NCBI GenBank assembly: GCA_963825315.1
Contig: CAWGST010000001.1
Location: 1,302,001-1,366,000, forward strand
Direction: 5' to 3'
DNA: 64,000 nucleotides
DNA from: DASRLE01 sp963825315
Lineage (GTDB): Bacteria > Verrucomicrobiota > Verrucomicrobiia > Limisphaerales > Palsa-1400
How positions within the stretch are numbered: the stretch's first letter is position 1; every line of letters begins with the position of its first letter. The notes under the pieces are model-generated. The model worked only from the letters and a program-made list of their open reading frames with translations, did no database searches and was not told the DNA's origin. Shown here piece by piece: positions 33,504-43,211 of this stretch. Both the position numbers and the translations under genes were made by a program.

Positions 33504-36500
33504 ATGCAACGCTTAAAAACTACAGCGTCCGGAGATTCCCGATTGCGCATCCTGGGCAGATGCGGCGCAATTGCAATGCGTCAGTCTTGGGTGGTAGGGC
33601 GCGCACTCCGTGCGCGCCGCGGCGGGCAACGGAGTGCCCGCCCTACCTTTCCCTGCCCACCCATTACTGACCGGTTACGCGCAATCGTTTTCGCCGGCTT
33701 CCTGTTTTGGTCCGGCCCGGCCTTCGCCGCCCCGGTCACCGCCGATACCGCAACCAAGGCGGTCCAAGGCTGGCTGCATCAGGACCGACGGCCATTGGGC
33801 AGGCAGTTGCCGGCCAAAATCAAAAGCACGAAGGCTGTCAAGAATGACGCCGGGGAGCTTCTTTATTACGTTGTGCAATTGGACCCGTCCGGTTTCGTCA
33901 TTCTCCCCGCCGACGACCTTGCGGAGCCGATTGTCGCCTTCTCCGCCACCGGGAGCTTCAACGCGTCGTCCGGAAGCACGCTGGCGGCGCTGGTCAACCG
34001 CGATGTGCCCCGGCGCATGGCGCGGGCGCGGGCGGGGGCGCCGGCGGCGCGCGCCTCGCAAGCCCGCGGCAAATGGCACGCCTTCCTGGCCGGTTCCCCC
34101 AATCCGCCGCCGGATGCGGAGGAGAATGGCAACATCGTCGTGGCGTCGCAAATCTGGGTGGCGCCGTTTGTCCAGACTCTCTGGGACCAAACCGTTGACG
34201 CAAGTCTTAATTATGCCTGTTACAACTATTTCACGCCGCCTTACGGCGCAGGCATTGTGAGCAATGACCCGTGCGGTTGCATCGCCACGGCGCTGGCGCA
34301 GGAGATGTTCTATTTCCAATATCCGAACACCGGCGTTGGCACCGGCAGCTTTGCCATTACGAACAACGGCGCGCCGCAGACGATCCAATTGCTCGGCGGC
34401 AACGGCACGGGCGGCCCGTACCAGTGGACCAACATGCCTTTGTCGCCCAACAACCCAACCACCAACCAGGCAATGGCGATTGGTTATCTGACCCATGATG
34501 CCGGAGCCACGGTCAACATGAACTATACGTCCAATAATTCTTCCGCAGCGACCTATCTCGCCCAGCAGGCCCTGACGGGCGCGTTCAAGTTTGCCAATGC
34601 CGCTTACTACGAGAGCTTCAATAACGGCCTCAGCGGCACAAATTTGCTGAGTATGATCAATCCCAACCTCGATGCCCGTTTGCCCGTCATGCTCGGCATC
34701 CTGCCGGACGGCGGACATTGTCTCTTGTGCGACGGTTACGGCTATAGTTCCTCGACTCTCTTTCATCATGTGAACACGGGCTGGGGTGGTGACGACGATA
34801 TTTGGTACGCGCTGCCGGAAATTAACACTACTGACGGCAATGGCGATTACAACATGGTGGAGGCCTGCATCTATAATATCTATACCAACGGAAGCGGCCA
34901 AATCATCAGCGGACGCGTGACTGACCCGGCCGGCGCGCCCGTGGCTGGCGCGACTGTTACGGCGCAGCGCAACGGGGGCGGCACTTACACGGCGATGACG
35001 GATACAAATGGAATTTACGCCCTGGCTGGCATCCCCAAGGCCTCGACCTGCGCATTGACCGTCAACAATGCCGGCGAGTCCTCCGCCACCGGGAATTATT
35101 CCACTGGCACTTCCGTCTATAATAAACTTCCCAGTGGCAATGTCTGGGGGGCGAATTTCGTATTGTCGCCGCCGCTGCTCGCCATTCCTAAAACCGGCTT
35201 TGCCTCCATCGGGCCGGTTGGCGGTCCTTTCAGCGTGCTGTCCCAAAACTATACCCTGACGAACACTTCGGCCTCTGCGATAAATTGGACGCTCTCCAAC
35301 ACCAACAACTGGCTGAGTGTCACCTCCACCAACGGCACCCTGGCGGCGGGCGCTTTTACGAGCTTGATCATCGCCCTGAACTCCACCGCCGGCACCAACG
35401 CCGCCGGGACTTATTCCGGCTCCATTTGGATCACCAATCTGACCACCGGCCTCGCGCAGCAATTGCAATTTTCCCTTTCCGTGAAAGCAGCGGATTATCC
35501 GATTGCGGTGACGGGTTACAATTTGGATGTGGTGGTTGAAAGCGAGGCCGTCGGCGGCAACACAGCCAACTATGCCGACTCCTTCGATCCCATTTATCCT
35601 TTGCTTTCGCCTCCCGACCCTGCTTGCTTTTACGAAGCAGGACTTGCCGCCGCCAATCTTTTTGGAGGGAGGGCTGTCCTGGGTCTGCCGCAAAGCGGGC
35701 TTTTTACCAGTCTGGTTGATAATGCGACCACTTTTCAGTTCGGCCCCTATGACAGCGGCAATGTGCTATACTTGACATCCAGCGCGGCTTCCGGCTCGCT
35801 CACTTTGAACCCGCCTGCGGCCTACAAATCGTTGAGCGTCCTGGCCGCCTCGGCCCAGGGCGGGGGCAACGGCACGCTGGTCATTCATTTCGCGGACGGC
35901 ACCAGCAGTTCGAACATTGCTTTCAACGCGGCCAATTACCTGACAACGAATGCCCCAAGCTCAGGCGCGGCCATCACAAATTTCGGCTTGCTGGCCACGG
36001 GCCAGCTTAATGAGTTTTCCAGTGTTGACGGCGGCAACGTTTTTCCAACCCTCTACCAAACCACCATCAACCTCCAATCTCCCGGCTTGGATGCCAACCT
36101 GATCACCTCGGTGACGTTCACCATGCCCGCCAGCACCAATGCCAGCACCGTTACGGGCGTTTTCGCTCTCAGCGGCACGGAAGCGCCTTACAATTACGTT
36201 CTCACGGCAAGCGCCTCGCCGACCGACGGCGGCACGGTCAGCGGTGGCGGGACAAATCTTCCGGAGGGCAGTACAACTTACGTGACTGCCACAACCAACA
36301 GCGGCTTTGAGTTCATAGGTTGGACCGGGGACGCCACCGGGACGGACAACCCACTGATGGTCACCGTGACCACGAATCTGAATATTACGGCAAACTTTGC
36401 AAGCAACGGGGGGAACATTACTTTGACCGTCATCACCAACATCGAAGCCTATGGCACGGTGACACCCAACCTGAATGACAAGGATTTGAAACAAGGCCGG

Positions 36501-37622
36501 AAATATATTCTGACCGCGACTGCCACAAGCGGGAATGTGTTTTCGAATTGGACCGGCAGCCTCACCACCAACAAGAACCCTCTTACTTTCAAGGCGGAGT
36601 CCAACATGGTGCTGCAAGCCAATTTTATCCCTAATCCGTTTTTGCCCGTGAAAGGGACGTATAACGGTCTCTTTTTTGACGCCAACAATGGCGTCACCGA
36701 ACAAACGGCGGGGATGCTCAAAGGGCTGGCCATCAGCCAGAAGGGAACTTACAGCGGCACGCTTTTGATCAACGGCGGAAGCCATGCCATCAGCGGCAGC
36801 TTTAATCTCGCCGGCCAGGCCGCCACTCATATTTCACGCCCGCCCAGCCAGGGAGGCCTGACGCTGGTCATGCAATTGAATGGGAACGAGCCGCCCCCGC
36901 AGGTGACAGGCACGGTTTCCGGAACGAATCATGGGGTCTCGTGGGTGGCCAATCTGACTGCCGATCGGGCCGCCAACACCGTGCCCCCGGCTCAGTACAC
37001 CCTGCTGATCCCGCCGGACACCGCAAATTCGCCGCCCGGTTCGTCGCCCGGCGGCGACGGCTATGCGTTGATAACCAATCACGCGGGCGCAGCCAACATT
37101 ACCGGGGCATTGGCCGATGGCGCCGCCTTTAATCAAACGGCGCCCGTTTCTCAAGACGGCTACGTTCCCATCTACGCCAATCTCTACAGCGGCAGGGGCC
37201 TGCTCCTGGGCTGGATTAATCTGGATTTGACCAACACGGCCGGTGTCGGCCTGACCTGGATTCATCCCGGGCGCGCTTCGGGATTATACACGAACGGGTT
37301 CACCAATGTTCTTCCCGCCAATCAAATCTCCCTTTCGCCGTGGACCAATTCCCCGACAAACATTGGCCTCCTGACAAATCTGTCGGTTCTTGACACCATC
37401 AACGACACCAACACTCCCATCCCTGTAACGATCACCTCGGGCAAAGTGAGCGGGATGTCGGTGAGCGGTTCCGTCAACCTCAAGACCGGCCTGTTGACAG
37501 TGGCCATCGGCAGCGGGCCAACCAAGGTGACCGGCCACGGCGCGATATTGCTCAATGCCAGCTACGGCGGCGGATATTTCCTGACCAAAACCAACGCCCA
37601 AGCCATCAAACTGGCGCCTTGA
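33504..37622 (+). CDS. Secreted C10-family (streptopain-like) cysteine protease with multiple beta domains
   Basis: About 1372 residues from the ATG at 33504; a later ATG at 33576 is also possible, and the hydrophobic export segment is IVFAGFLFWSGPAFAA. After a C10 propeptide the active-site Cys is in GCIATALAQ (residue ~259) and the His in GGHCLLCDGY (~405). Then come a carboxypeptidase-like repeat (GRVTDPAGAPVAGATVTAQ), a BACON-like domain, InlB-like repeats (FIGWTGDATGT) and the C-terminal domain shared with 26234-27943 (GTYNGLFFDANN). Probably an extracellular enzyme. Its 3' end overlaps the Nudix gene by 17 bases. Confidence 0.8.
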   Translation: MQRLKTTASGDSRLRILGRCGAIAMRQSWVVGRALRARRGGQRSARPTFPCPPITDRLRAIVFAGFLFWSGPAFAAPVTADTATKAVQGWLHQDRRPLGRQLPAKIKSTKAVKNDAGELLYYVVQLDPSGFVILPADDLAEPIVAFSATGSFNASSGSTLAALVNRDVPRRMARARAGAPAARASQARGKWHAFLAGSPNPPPDAEENGNIVVASQIWVAPFVQTLWDQTVDASLNYACYNYFTPPYGAGIVSNDPCGCIATALAQEMFYFQYPNTGVGTGSFAITNNGAPQTIQLLGGNGTGGPYQWTNMPLSPNNPTTNQAMAIGYLTHDAGATVNMNYTSNNSSAATYLAQQALTGAFKFANAAYYESFNNGLSGTNLLSMINPNLDARLPVMLGILPDGGHCLLCDGYGYSSSTLFHHVNTGWGGDDDIWYALPEINTTDGNGDYNMVEACIYNIYTNGSGQIISGRVTDPAGAPVAGATVTAQRNGGGTYTAMTDTNGIYALAGIPKASTCALTVNNAGESSATGNYSTGTSVYNKLPSGNVWGANFVLSPPLLAIPKTGFASIGPVGGPFSVLSQNYTLTNTSASAINWTLSNTNNWLSVTSTNGTLAAGAFTSLIIALNSTAGTNAAGTYSGSIWITNLTTGLAQQLQFSLSVKAADYPIAVTGYNLDVVVESEAVGGNTANYADSFDPIYPLLSPPDPACFYEAGLAAANLFGGRAVLGLPQSGLFTSLVDNATTFQFGPYDSGNVLYLTSSAASGSLTLNPPAAYKSLSVLAASAQGGGNGTLVIHFADGTSSSNIAFNAANYLTTNAPSSGAAITNFGLLATGQLNEFSSVDGGNVFPTLYQTTINLQSPGLDANLITSVTFTMPASTNASTVTGVFALSGTEAPYNYVLTASASPTDGGTVSGGGTNLPEGSTTYVTATTNSGFEFIGWTGDATGTDNPLMVTVTTNLNITANFASNGGNITLTVITNIEAYGTVTPNLNDKDLKQGRKYILTATATSGNVFSNWTGSLTTNKNPLTFKAESNMVLQANFIPNPFLPVKGTYNGLFFDANNGVTEQTAGMLKGLAISQKGTYSGTLLINGGSHAISGSFNLAGQAATHISRPPSQGGLTLVMQLNGNEPPPQVTGTVSGTNHGVSWVANLTADRAANTVPPAQYTLLIPPDTANSPPGSSPGGDGYALITNHAGAANITGALADGAAFNQTAPVSQDGYVPIYANLYSGRGLLLGWINLDLTNTAGVGLTWIHPGRASGLYTNGFTNVLPANQISLSPWTNSPTNIGLLTNLSVLDTINDTNTPIPVTITSGKVSGMSVSGSVNLKTGLLTVAIGSGPTKVTGHGAILLNASYGGGYFLTKTNAQAIKLAP
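33593..33647. repeat. Hairpin repeat in the 5' part of the C10 gene
   Basis: GGTAGGGCGCGCACTCCG (33593-33610) pairs with CGGAGTGCCCGCCCTACC (33630-33647) except for two bases. It encodes VGRALRARRGGQRSARPT if translation begins at 33504 or 33576, which suggests the real start may lie after it. Confidence 0.7.
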
Positions 37623-38169
37623 TATTTGCCTGGCGCCACAACTCAAAATGAAACAGGGCGGCAACCACCAGGCAGTGGCGGATTTTCCCGGATGCAACCA
37701 GGCCGGGCACCTCGTCCACTGAAACCAATTTTGTCATCAAATCCTCCGTCTGGTCGAAATGGGTCGCGCTGGCGATCCGGCAATTCTCCACCAAGACGGT
37801 GAAACAGGTGTTGCTCATGATGGCGGGATTGGGAAAGACCCGGCCGATGACGCGCGGTTGTTCCCCCTCGCAGCCGGTTTCCTCCCGCAATTCCCGCACC
37901 GCGGCGGCCTCCGGCGAGGGGTCCGCCGGGTCGATCATGCCGCCGGGAATTTCCAGTTCGACGGTGTCGGTGCCCTGGCGATATTGCTCCACCAGGACCA
38001 TCCGGCGATCGGGCGTGAGGGCGACGACGTTGACCCAATTGACGGAGTCAATTATAAAAAACTCATGGGCCAGGCCCGTGCGCGGCGAACGCTTGGCGAC
38101 GGAGCGAATGGAGTAGATCCGGAAGTCGCCCAACGGCTTGGAGGAAATCTTGGGCCAGGGCTGGATCAC
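37606..38169 (-). CDS. Nudix hydrolase (ADP-ribose pyrophosphatase type)
   Basis: 187 residues. The Nudix box is GGMIDPADPSPEAAAVRELREETG (residues ~75-98), with the REXXEEXG core as RELREETG. The upstream VELEIPGG and downstream NPAIMSNT features are those of ADP-sugar/ADP-ribose pyrophosphatases. Likely a cytosolic housecleaning enzyme. It overlaps the stop of the C10 protease gene at 37606-37622 (convergent) and its start overlaps the stop of the cyclophilin gene by four bases (38166-38169). Confidence 0.88.
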   Translation of the reverse strand: MIQPWPKISSKPLGDFRIYSIRSVAKRSPRTGLAHEFFIIDSVNWVNVVALTPDRRMVLVEQYRQGTDTVELEIPGGMIDPADPSPEAAAVRELREETGCEGEQPRVIGRVFPNPAIMSNTCFTVLVENCRIASATHFDQTEDLMTKLVSVDEVPGLVASGKIRHCLVVAALFHFELWRQANIKAPV

Positions 38170-38690
38170 TCCGCTTCCGGGTTCGCCGGCACGATTTTAA
38201 TGCTCTCGACCGCCACGCGGCCGGCCGGACGGCTTTTTTCACCGCCGCCGCCGTGCGTGGTGGGGGTGTCGCCCAGTTTGGCGAGGACGTCGTCGCCCTG
38301 GATCAATTTGCCAAAGGCGGTGTACTGCCGGTCCAAAAAACGGGCGTCGGCCAGGCAGATAAAAAACTGGCTGCCGGCGGAATCGGGGTCCTGCGAGCGG
38401 GCCATGGAAATGACGCCGCGCACATGGGCTTTGTCGTTGAACTCGGCCTTGATCTTGTAGCCGGGATCGCCGGTTCCCCAACGGCCTTCCGCGCCGGGAT
38501 TTTTGGTCAGCGGATCGCCGCCCTGGACCATGAAGCCCTTGACGATGCGGTGAAAACAGGTGCCGTCGTAGAACCCTTTGCGGGCCAGAGTTTTAAAATT
38601 CTCAACCGTCTTGGGGGCGGCCTCCGGCCAGAACTCAATGGTCATTTCGCCGTGGCTGGTTTTGATGAGCGCGACTTCTTTGGTGTCCAT
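38166..38690 (-). CDS. Peptidyl-prolyl isomerase, cyclophilin type (cytosolic)
   Basis: 174 residues without a signal peptide. Cyclophilin motifs are FYDGTCFHRIVKGFMVQGGDP (catalytic Arg in FHRI), SQFFICLADARFLD and FGKLIQGDDVL. It catalyses proline cis/trans isomerisation. It is adjacent to a second, lipoprotein-type cyclophilin upstream, and the two share the EVALIKT...GDM/GEM start of the domain, which suggests a tandem duplication with different locations. Confidence 0.9.
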   Translation of the reverse strand: MDTKEVALIKTSHGEMTIEFWPEAAPKTVENFKTLARKGFYDGTCFHRIVKGFMVQGGDPLTKNPGAEGRWGTGDPGYKIKAEFNDKAHVRGVISMARSQDPDSAGSQFFICLADARFLDRQYTAFGKLIQGDDVLAKLGDTPTTHGGGGEKSRPAGRVAVESIKIVPANPEAE

Positions 38691-38699
38691 AAAGGCAAT

Positions 38700-39344
38700 C
38701 TATTTGACGGAATCGGCGGGGACAATTTTGATGCTGATGACTTCGACTCGTTTGGTGGGAACGCTCATTTCACCGCGGAAGTTTGCTTCGACGGGAGTAT
38801 TCCCAATCTTTTCCAAAACTTCGTCCCCTTTGATCAATTGGCCAAAGGTGGTGTAGTTTCTCATGTCCAGCCCCGGTTGGGGAGCGAGGCAGATATAGAA
38901 CTGGCATCCAGCGGAATTGGGGCGGCCGGTATTGCCCATGGCAATGGTGCCTCTTTGATGTTTGTGATCATTCTTTTCGTCCTGGATGGTGTAACCGGGG
39001 CCGCCGGTTCCATACGACGCCTTATTGTTCGGATCTTTTGTCTTCGGATCGCCTCCCTGAATCATAAAGTCCTTCATGATGCGGTGAAACGCCGTGCCGT
39101 CGTAAAAGCCGGATTTGGCCAGCTTTTTAAAATTGGCGATTGTCTTGGGCGCGGCGTCAGTCCAAAAGGCGATGACCATGTCGCCCTCGGTCGTCTTGAT
39201 CAGGGCCACTTCATTGGCGTCGGCGGCGGGTTTGGCGGCGGCGGGCGCGTTGGTCGGCGCGGCAGGCGGCGTATCGGATGCCTGGCCGCCGCAGCCCGCC
39301 AGCAGCAACGTCAGGAGAGGCAAAGAGCATTTCAGATGTTTCAT
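38700..39344 (-). CDS. Peptidyl-prolyl isomerase, cyclophilin type (lipoprotein)
   Basis: About 214 residues from the ATG at 39344. The signal ends in a lipobox (LLTLLLAGCGG), so the mature protein should be lipid-anchored. A Pro/Ala-rich linker (~20 residues) precedes the cyclophilin domain: FYDGTAFHRIMKDFMIQGGDP, SAGCQFYICLAPQPGLD, FGQLIKGDEVL. The FHRIM/CQFYICL pattern matches the other cyclophilin at 38166-38690. Confidence 0.9.
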   Translation of the reverse strand: MKHLKCSLPLLTLLLAGCGGQASDTPPAAPTNAPAAAKPAADANEVALIKTTEGDMVIAFWTDAAPKTIANFKKLAKSGFYDGTAFHRIMKDFMIQGGDPKTKDPNNKASYGTGGPGYTIQDEKNDHKHQRGTIAMGNTGRPNSAGCQFYICLAPQPGLDMRNYTTFGQLIKGDEVLEKIGNTPVEANFRGEMSVPTKRVEVISIKIVPADSVK

Positions 39345-39409
39345 AATGGGCCAAAATAGCGAAAGAAGTTGGAAGCGCAAGAGACAATTGATACAATGTG
39401 TCGGAGGTT

Positions 39410-40660
39410 ATGAAACGCATTTACCGATCTGCATCCAGGTTCTGCGCGCTGTTCGTTTTTGCCGGCGCGCTCGTCGCGCAGCCGCTGCCCAAAGTCCAAC
39501 TGCGCCCGGTCTTTCCCGCATTGACCATGGACCATCTGGTATGGATGTCGGAAGCGCCCGACGGCTCGGGCCGGTTCTTTATCGTTGAACAAGCCGGCCG
39601 GATTGTCATTGCGGGCAAGGGAACGGACGGCAGCCAGACCAACGAATTCCTGAATATTGCAGACCGGGAGCCTGCCGCGGCTTACGAGGAGGGACTGCTC
39701 AGCATTGCCTTTCATCCCGAGTTCAAAAGCAACGGCCTGTGCTACATTTATTACAACCAACAGAACAGCAACCAGCCTTCCCTTTATCCGCGCCGCAGCG
39801 TGATCAGCGAATTGAAAGTCTCGGCCGGGGACACCAATCGTGCTGACCTGAAATCCGAGCGCATCCTCCTGGAAGTCCAGCAGCCGTATTCCAACCACAA
39901 GGGCGGCCAACTGACCTTTGGGCCGGACGGCTTTTTGTATCTGGGGCTGGGCGACGGGGGCCTGGGAGGCGATCCGTTCAACAACGGCCAAAACAGCGCC
40001 GCGCTGCTCGGAAAAATCCTGCGCATTGACGTCAATACCCGCACGACCTTTCAACGGGGCAAGGAGACGGTGGCCTTGCCTTACGGGATTCCGTCCGACA
40101 ATCCGTTCGTCGGCGAACCCGATATGAATGGGCTGGGCGCGCGCCGCGAGATTTATGCGTGGGGCCTGCGCAATCCGTGGCGTTACAGTTTTGACCGTCA
40201 AACCGGCCAATTGTGGGCCGGAGACGTGGGACAGGACTTGTGGGAAGAGGTGGATCTCATCGTCAAAGGCGGCAATTACGGCTGGAACGTCCGCGAAGGG
40301 GCTCATCATTTCAAGCCGGGGCCGCCGGGCGCGCAATACATTGATCCGGTCATTGAATATCCGCACAACCCGGCCCTGCTAAAGGAATCCAAGTTTCCCA
40401 GGCACGGCATCGGCGCTTGCATCATCGGGGGTTACGTGTATCGGGGCGGGAAATACCCGGCGCTGCAAGGAGTCTATCTTTATGCGGATTACGCTCTCGG
40501 CACCCTTTTTGGACTGCGTTACAACGAGGGCAAAGTCACCGACTACGCCACGCTTTTGGAACAGCCAAAAAACATCACCAGTTTCGCGGAGGACGCCGAT
40601 GGCGAACTCTGCGTCCTGACCTACGACGGCCACATTTATTCGATAACAGTGGCCGACTAA
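39410..40660 (+). CDS. PQQ-type glucose/sorbosone dehydrogenase-like protein
   Basis: About 416 residues from the ATG at 39410 (GGAGG just upstream), with a signal peptide (MKRIYRSASRFCALFVFAGALVAQ). The GSDH beta-propeller signature is clear: GLLSIAFHPEFKSNGLCYIYY, NHKGGQLTFGPDGFLYLGLGDGG, LGKILRIDVNT, EIYAWGLRNPWRYSFD and WEEVDLIVKGGNYGWN. Such proteins oxidise sugars or alcohols in the periplasm with PQQ. No PQQ synthesis gene is near. The GH8 gene follows by 22 bases, so the two may be co-expressed for polysaccharide use. Confidence 0.88.
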   Translation: MKRIYRSASRFCALFVFAGALVAQPLPKVQLRPVFPALTMDHLVWMSEAPDGSGRFFIVEQAGRIVIAGKGTDGSQTNEFLNIADREPAAAYEEGLLSIAFHPEFKSNGLCYIYYNQQNSNQPSLYPRRSVISELKVSAGDTNRADLKSERILLEVQQPYSNHKGGQLTFGPDGFLYLGLGDGGLGGDPFNNGQNSAALLGKILRIDVNTRTTFQRGKETVALPYGIPSDNPFVGEPDMNGLGARREIYAWGLRNPWRYSFDRQTGQLWAGDVGQDLWEEVDLIVKGGNYGWNVREGAHHFKPGPPGAQYIDPVIEYPHNPALLKESKFPRHGIGACIIGGYVYRGGKYPALQGVYLYADYALGTLFGLRYNEGKVTDYATLLEQPKNITSFAEDADGELCVLTYDGHIYSITVAD

Positions 40661-40682
40661 CATTGTGTGTTGAACTGAGGTT

Positions 40683-41994
40683 ATGAAACACTTTTCCGCG
40701 ATTACGATGGCAGGTTTCCTGTCTTTGGGGTGGTTTTTGTCCCCGGGCGTTGGGCAGCAGTCACAGACCGATACGGTGGCCGGACGCAGTGATGCCAATC
40801 GCGGCCACGGCTCGGGGGCGTTTGCCACGGGGCGGTACCGGAACCTTTTTGTCGAGGCGGGACATTCGCAGGCGGAAACGGAGGAGAAGATCGCGGCGGC
40901 GTTTCGGCAGTTGTTTCATGGTGATCCGGCGAACGAGGCGGTTTATTTTCCGGCGGGCGCAAATTCCAATGGGCCGCTCGCGTATATCTGCGACATCGGG
41001 CATGGCGACGTGCTGACGGAGGGGATGTCTTACGGGATGATGATCGCGGTGCAGTTGGACAAGCGGGCGGAGTTTGACGCGTTGTGGAATTGGGCGCGGA
41101 CGTGGATGTATCATGGTTCGCCGGATCACCCCTCCTACGGTTTTTTTTCGTGGTCCATGCAGACGAACGGGGCGCCGAATGATGAATTGGCCGCGCCGGA
41201 TGGTGAGGAGTACTTTGTGACGTCGCTTTATTTTGCCGACGCGCGCTGGGGAAGCCGCCAGGGCATTTACAATTACCGGACCGAGGCGGCGCGGTTGCTG
41301 GCCAATATGCGGCATCGCCAATTCATTTCGGGGCCGACGGTTGGCGGCGTCAAGACGGCGGGGGCGTTGTTTGACCCGGAGCGCCGCATGGTGCGGTTTA
41401 CACCGGAAAAGGCGAACTGCGATCACACTGATCCTTCCTACCAGCTACCGGCCTTTTACGAGTTGTGGGCGAAATGCGGGCCGCCGGCGGACCGGGATTT
41501 TTGGAAGCAGGCGGCCGCGGCCAGCCGGGATTTTTTCCAGCGCGCGGCCCATCCCGTCACGGGGTTGGCGCCGGAGTACGCGAATTTTGACGGCTCGCCC
41601 TGGGCGCCGCCGTGGACGGCGCAGTCGGTGCGATTTTGGTCCTGACGCGTGGCGGACGGCGATGAATTGGTCGGTGGATTGGGCCTGGTGGGGCGCCGAC
41701 GCGCGGGAGCAGGCATTGAGCGACCGGCTGCAGGGATTTTTCGAGTCAAAAGGAATTTCCACCTACGGGAACCGGTTCCGGCTCGACGGGGCCGAGATCG
41801 GGAACGATCACTCGACGGGATTGGCGGCCATAAACGCGGTCGCGAGCCTGGCGGCGACGCAGCCGCGCGCGCGGCAGTTTGTGGAGGCGCTGTGGAATGC
41901 GCCGGTGCCGGCGGGGCAGTGGCGGTATTACGACGGGATGTTGTATTTGTTGGGGATGCTGCACTGTGGCGGGGAGTTCAGGATTTACGATTAA
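40683..41994 (+). CDS. GH8 glycoside hydrolase (Rex-type exo-oligoxylanase-like), frameshifted near 41636
   Basis: N-terminal signal (MKHFSAITMAGFLSLGWFLS). The GH8 catalytic acid region is DVLTEGMSYGMMIAVQLDK, matching the Glu of reducing-end xylose-releasing exo-oligoxylanases; DGEEYFVTSLYFA and YQLPAFYELW follow. The first frame ends VRFWS at 41643. The next frame continues with DAWRTAMNWSVDWAWWGADA and the C-terminal GH8 helices to 41994. One extra T in TTTTGG (41633-41636) explains it. Probably secreted; degradation of xylan-like oligosaccharide is inferred from the family. Confidence 0.82.
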
Positions 41995-42099
41995 GATAGG
42001 GGGGATGGACAAAAGATGAAATCCTCCCGAAAGACCGGGAGGGCCTCATGCAGTGTTGAACTTTGCCGCCGCCAAAGGCAGACTCACTCCGGCACTGGC

Positions 42100-43191
42100 A
42101 TGATTGACGACGCATCATTGGAAACTTTGTTGGAGAAGGCCTGGGCTGGCCACCGCATCGGCCCGGCTGAGGCGCTGCGGCTTTATCGCCTGCCCCTAGA
42201 GATGTTGGGTGCGCTGGCCGATCGCCGCCGCCAGTTGGCCCGGGCCCAGGCCCACGGCGGCCGCGGCAACCAGATCGTCACCTACATCGTCGATCGCAAT
42301 GTCAATTATACCAATGTGTGCAATGTCTATTGCAAATTCTGCGCCTTTTATCGCACGGAAAAGGACGCCGACGCCTATGTCATCACCTTCGATGAGATGG
42401 ATAAAAAAATCGAGGAGACGCTCGCCCTGGGCGGAACGCAGATTCTGATGCAGGGCGGTCATCATCCAAAACTTTCCCTGCAATGGTATTTGGATTTGCT
42501 CGCGCACATTAAAGGCAAATTCCCCCGCATCAACATCCACGGGTTTAGTCCCAGCGAGTTCATTCATTTTCGCGAGGTCTTCGGGTTGCCCTTGGAGGAC
42601 ATCCTCTCCCAATTCGCCAGGGCGGGCCTGGGGTCCATTCCGGGCGGCGGCGGGGAAATTCTGGTGGATAGCGTCCGCCGGCGCATTTCGCCGCTCAAAG
42701 CCATGAGCGACGACTGGCTCAGCGTCATGGATGCGGCCCATCGCCTCGGGTTGAGTTCCACGGCCACAATGATGTTCGGCCATGTGGAGACCATCGAGGA
42801 CCGCATTGAACATCTGGAGCGGGTCCGGGCGCAGCAGGACAAGAGCAAGGGCTTTACCGCCTTTATCGCCTGGACATTTCAGGCCGAACATACCCGGCTC
42901 AAGGCGCCGACGGTGGGCGGGCACGAGTATTTGCGCACCCAGGCGCTCAGTCGAATTTATCTCGATAATTTTCCAAGCGTGCAAAGTTCCTGGGTGACCC
43001 AGGGGCCGGAAATCGGGCAGGTTGCGCTCAAATTTGGGGCCAATGATCTCGGCAGCATTATGATCGAAGAGAATGTGGTGTCGCAGGCCGGCACGACCTA
43101 TCGCATGGGCGTGGCCGATATGCGCCGGCTCATCCAGGATTTGGGATATGAACCTCACCAGCGGGATAACTGGTATAATCTCCTCAATTAA
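42100..43191 (+). CDS. mqnC: Cyclic dehypoxanthinyl futalosine synthase (menaquinone, futalosine route)
   Basis: 363 residues from the ATG at 42100; the frame is open to 42016, but the start of the radical-SAM fold (DASLETLLEKAWAGHRI) favours 42100. The iron-sulfur motif is C74xxxC78xxC81 (CNVYCKFC). Conserved MqnC elements are ILMQGGHHP, GFSPSEFIHF, GAGLGSIPGGGGEIL-like GLGSIPGGGGE and FIAWTFQ. It uses SAM to cyclise dehypoxanthinyl futalosine. Only this step of the pathway is in the window, so partner genes are elsewhere. Confidence 0.9.
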   Translation: MIDDASLETLLEKAWAGHRIGPAEALRLYRLPLEMLGALADRRRQLARAQAHGGRGNQIVTYIVDRNVNYTNVCNVYCKFCAFYRTEKDADAYVITFDEMDKKIEETLALGGTQILMQGGHHPKLSLQWYLDLLAHIKGKFPRINIHGFSPSEFIHFREVFGLPLEDILSQFARAGLGSIPGGGGEILVDSVRRRISPLKAMSDDWLSVMDAAHRLGLSSTATMMFGHVETIEDRIEHLERVRAQQDKSKGFTAFIAWTFQAEHTRLKAPTVGGHEYLRTQALSRIYLDNFPSVQSSWVTQGPEIGQVALKFGANDLGSIMIEENVVSQAGTTYRMGVADMRRLIQDLGYEPHQRDNWYNLLN

Positions 43192-43211
43192 CCGCCGAAA
43201 CCGAATACTGC

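Noticed and set aside
33675..35693. Open frame of 672 codons antisense to the C10 protease
   Set aside because: Shadow of the protease coding sequence; no signal, no recognisable domain.
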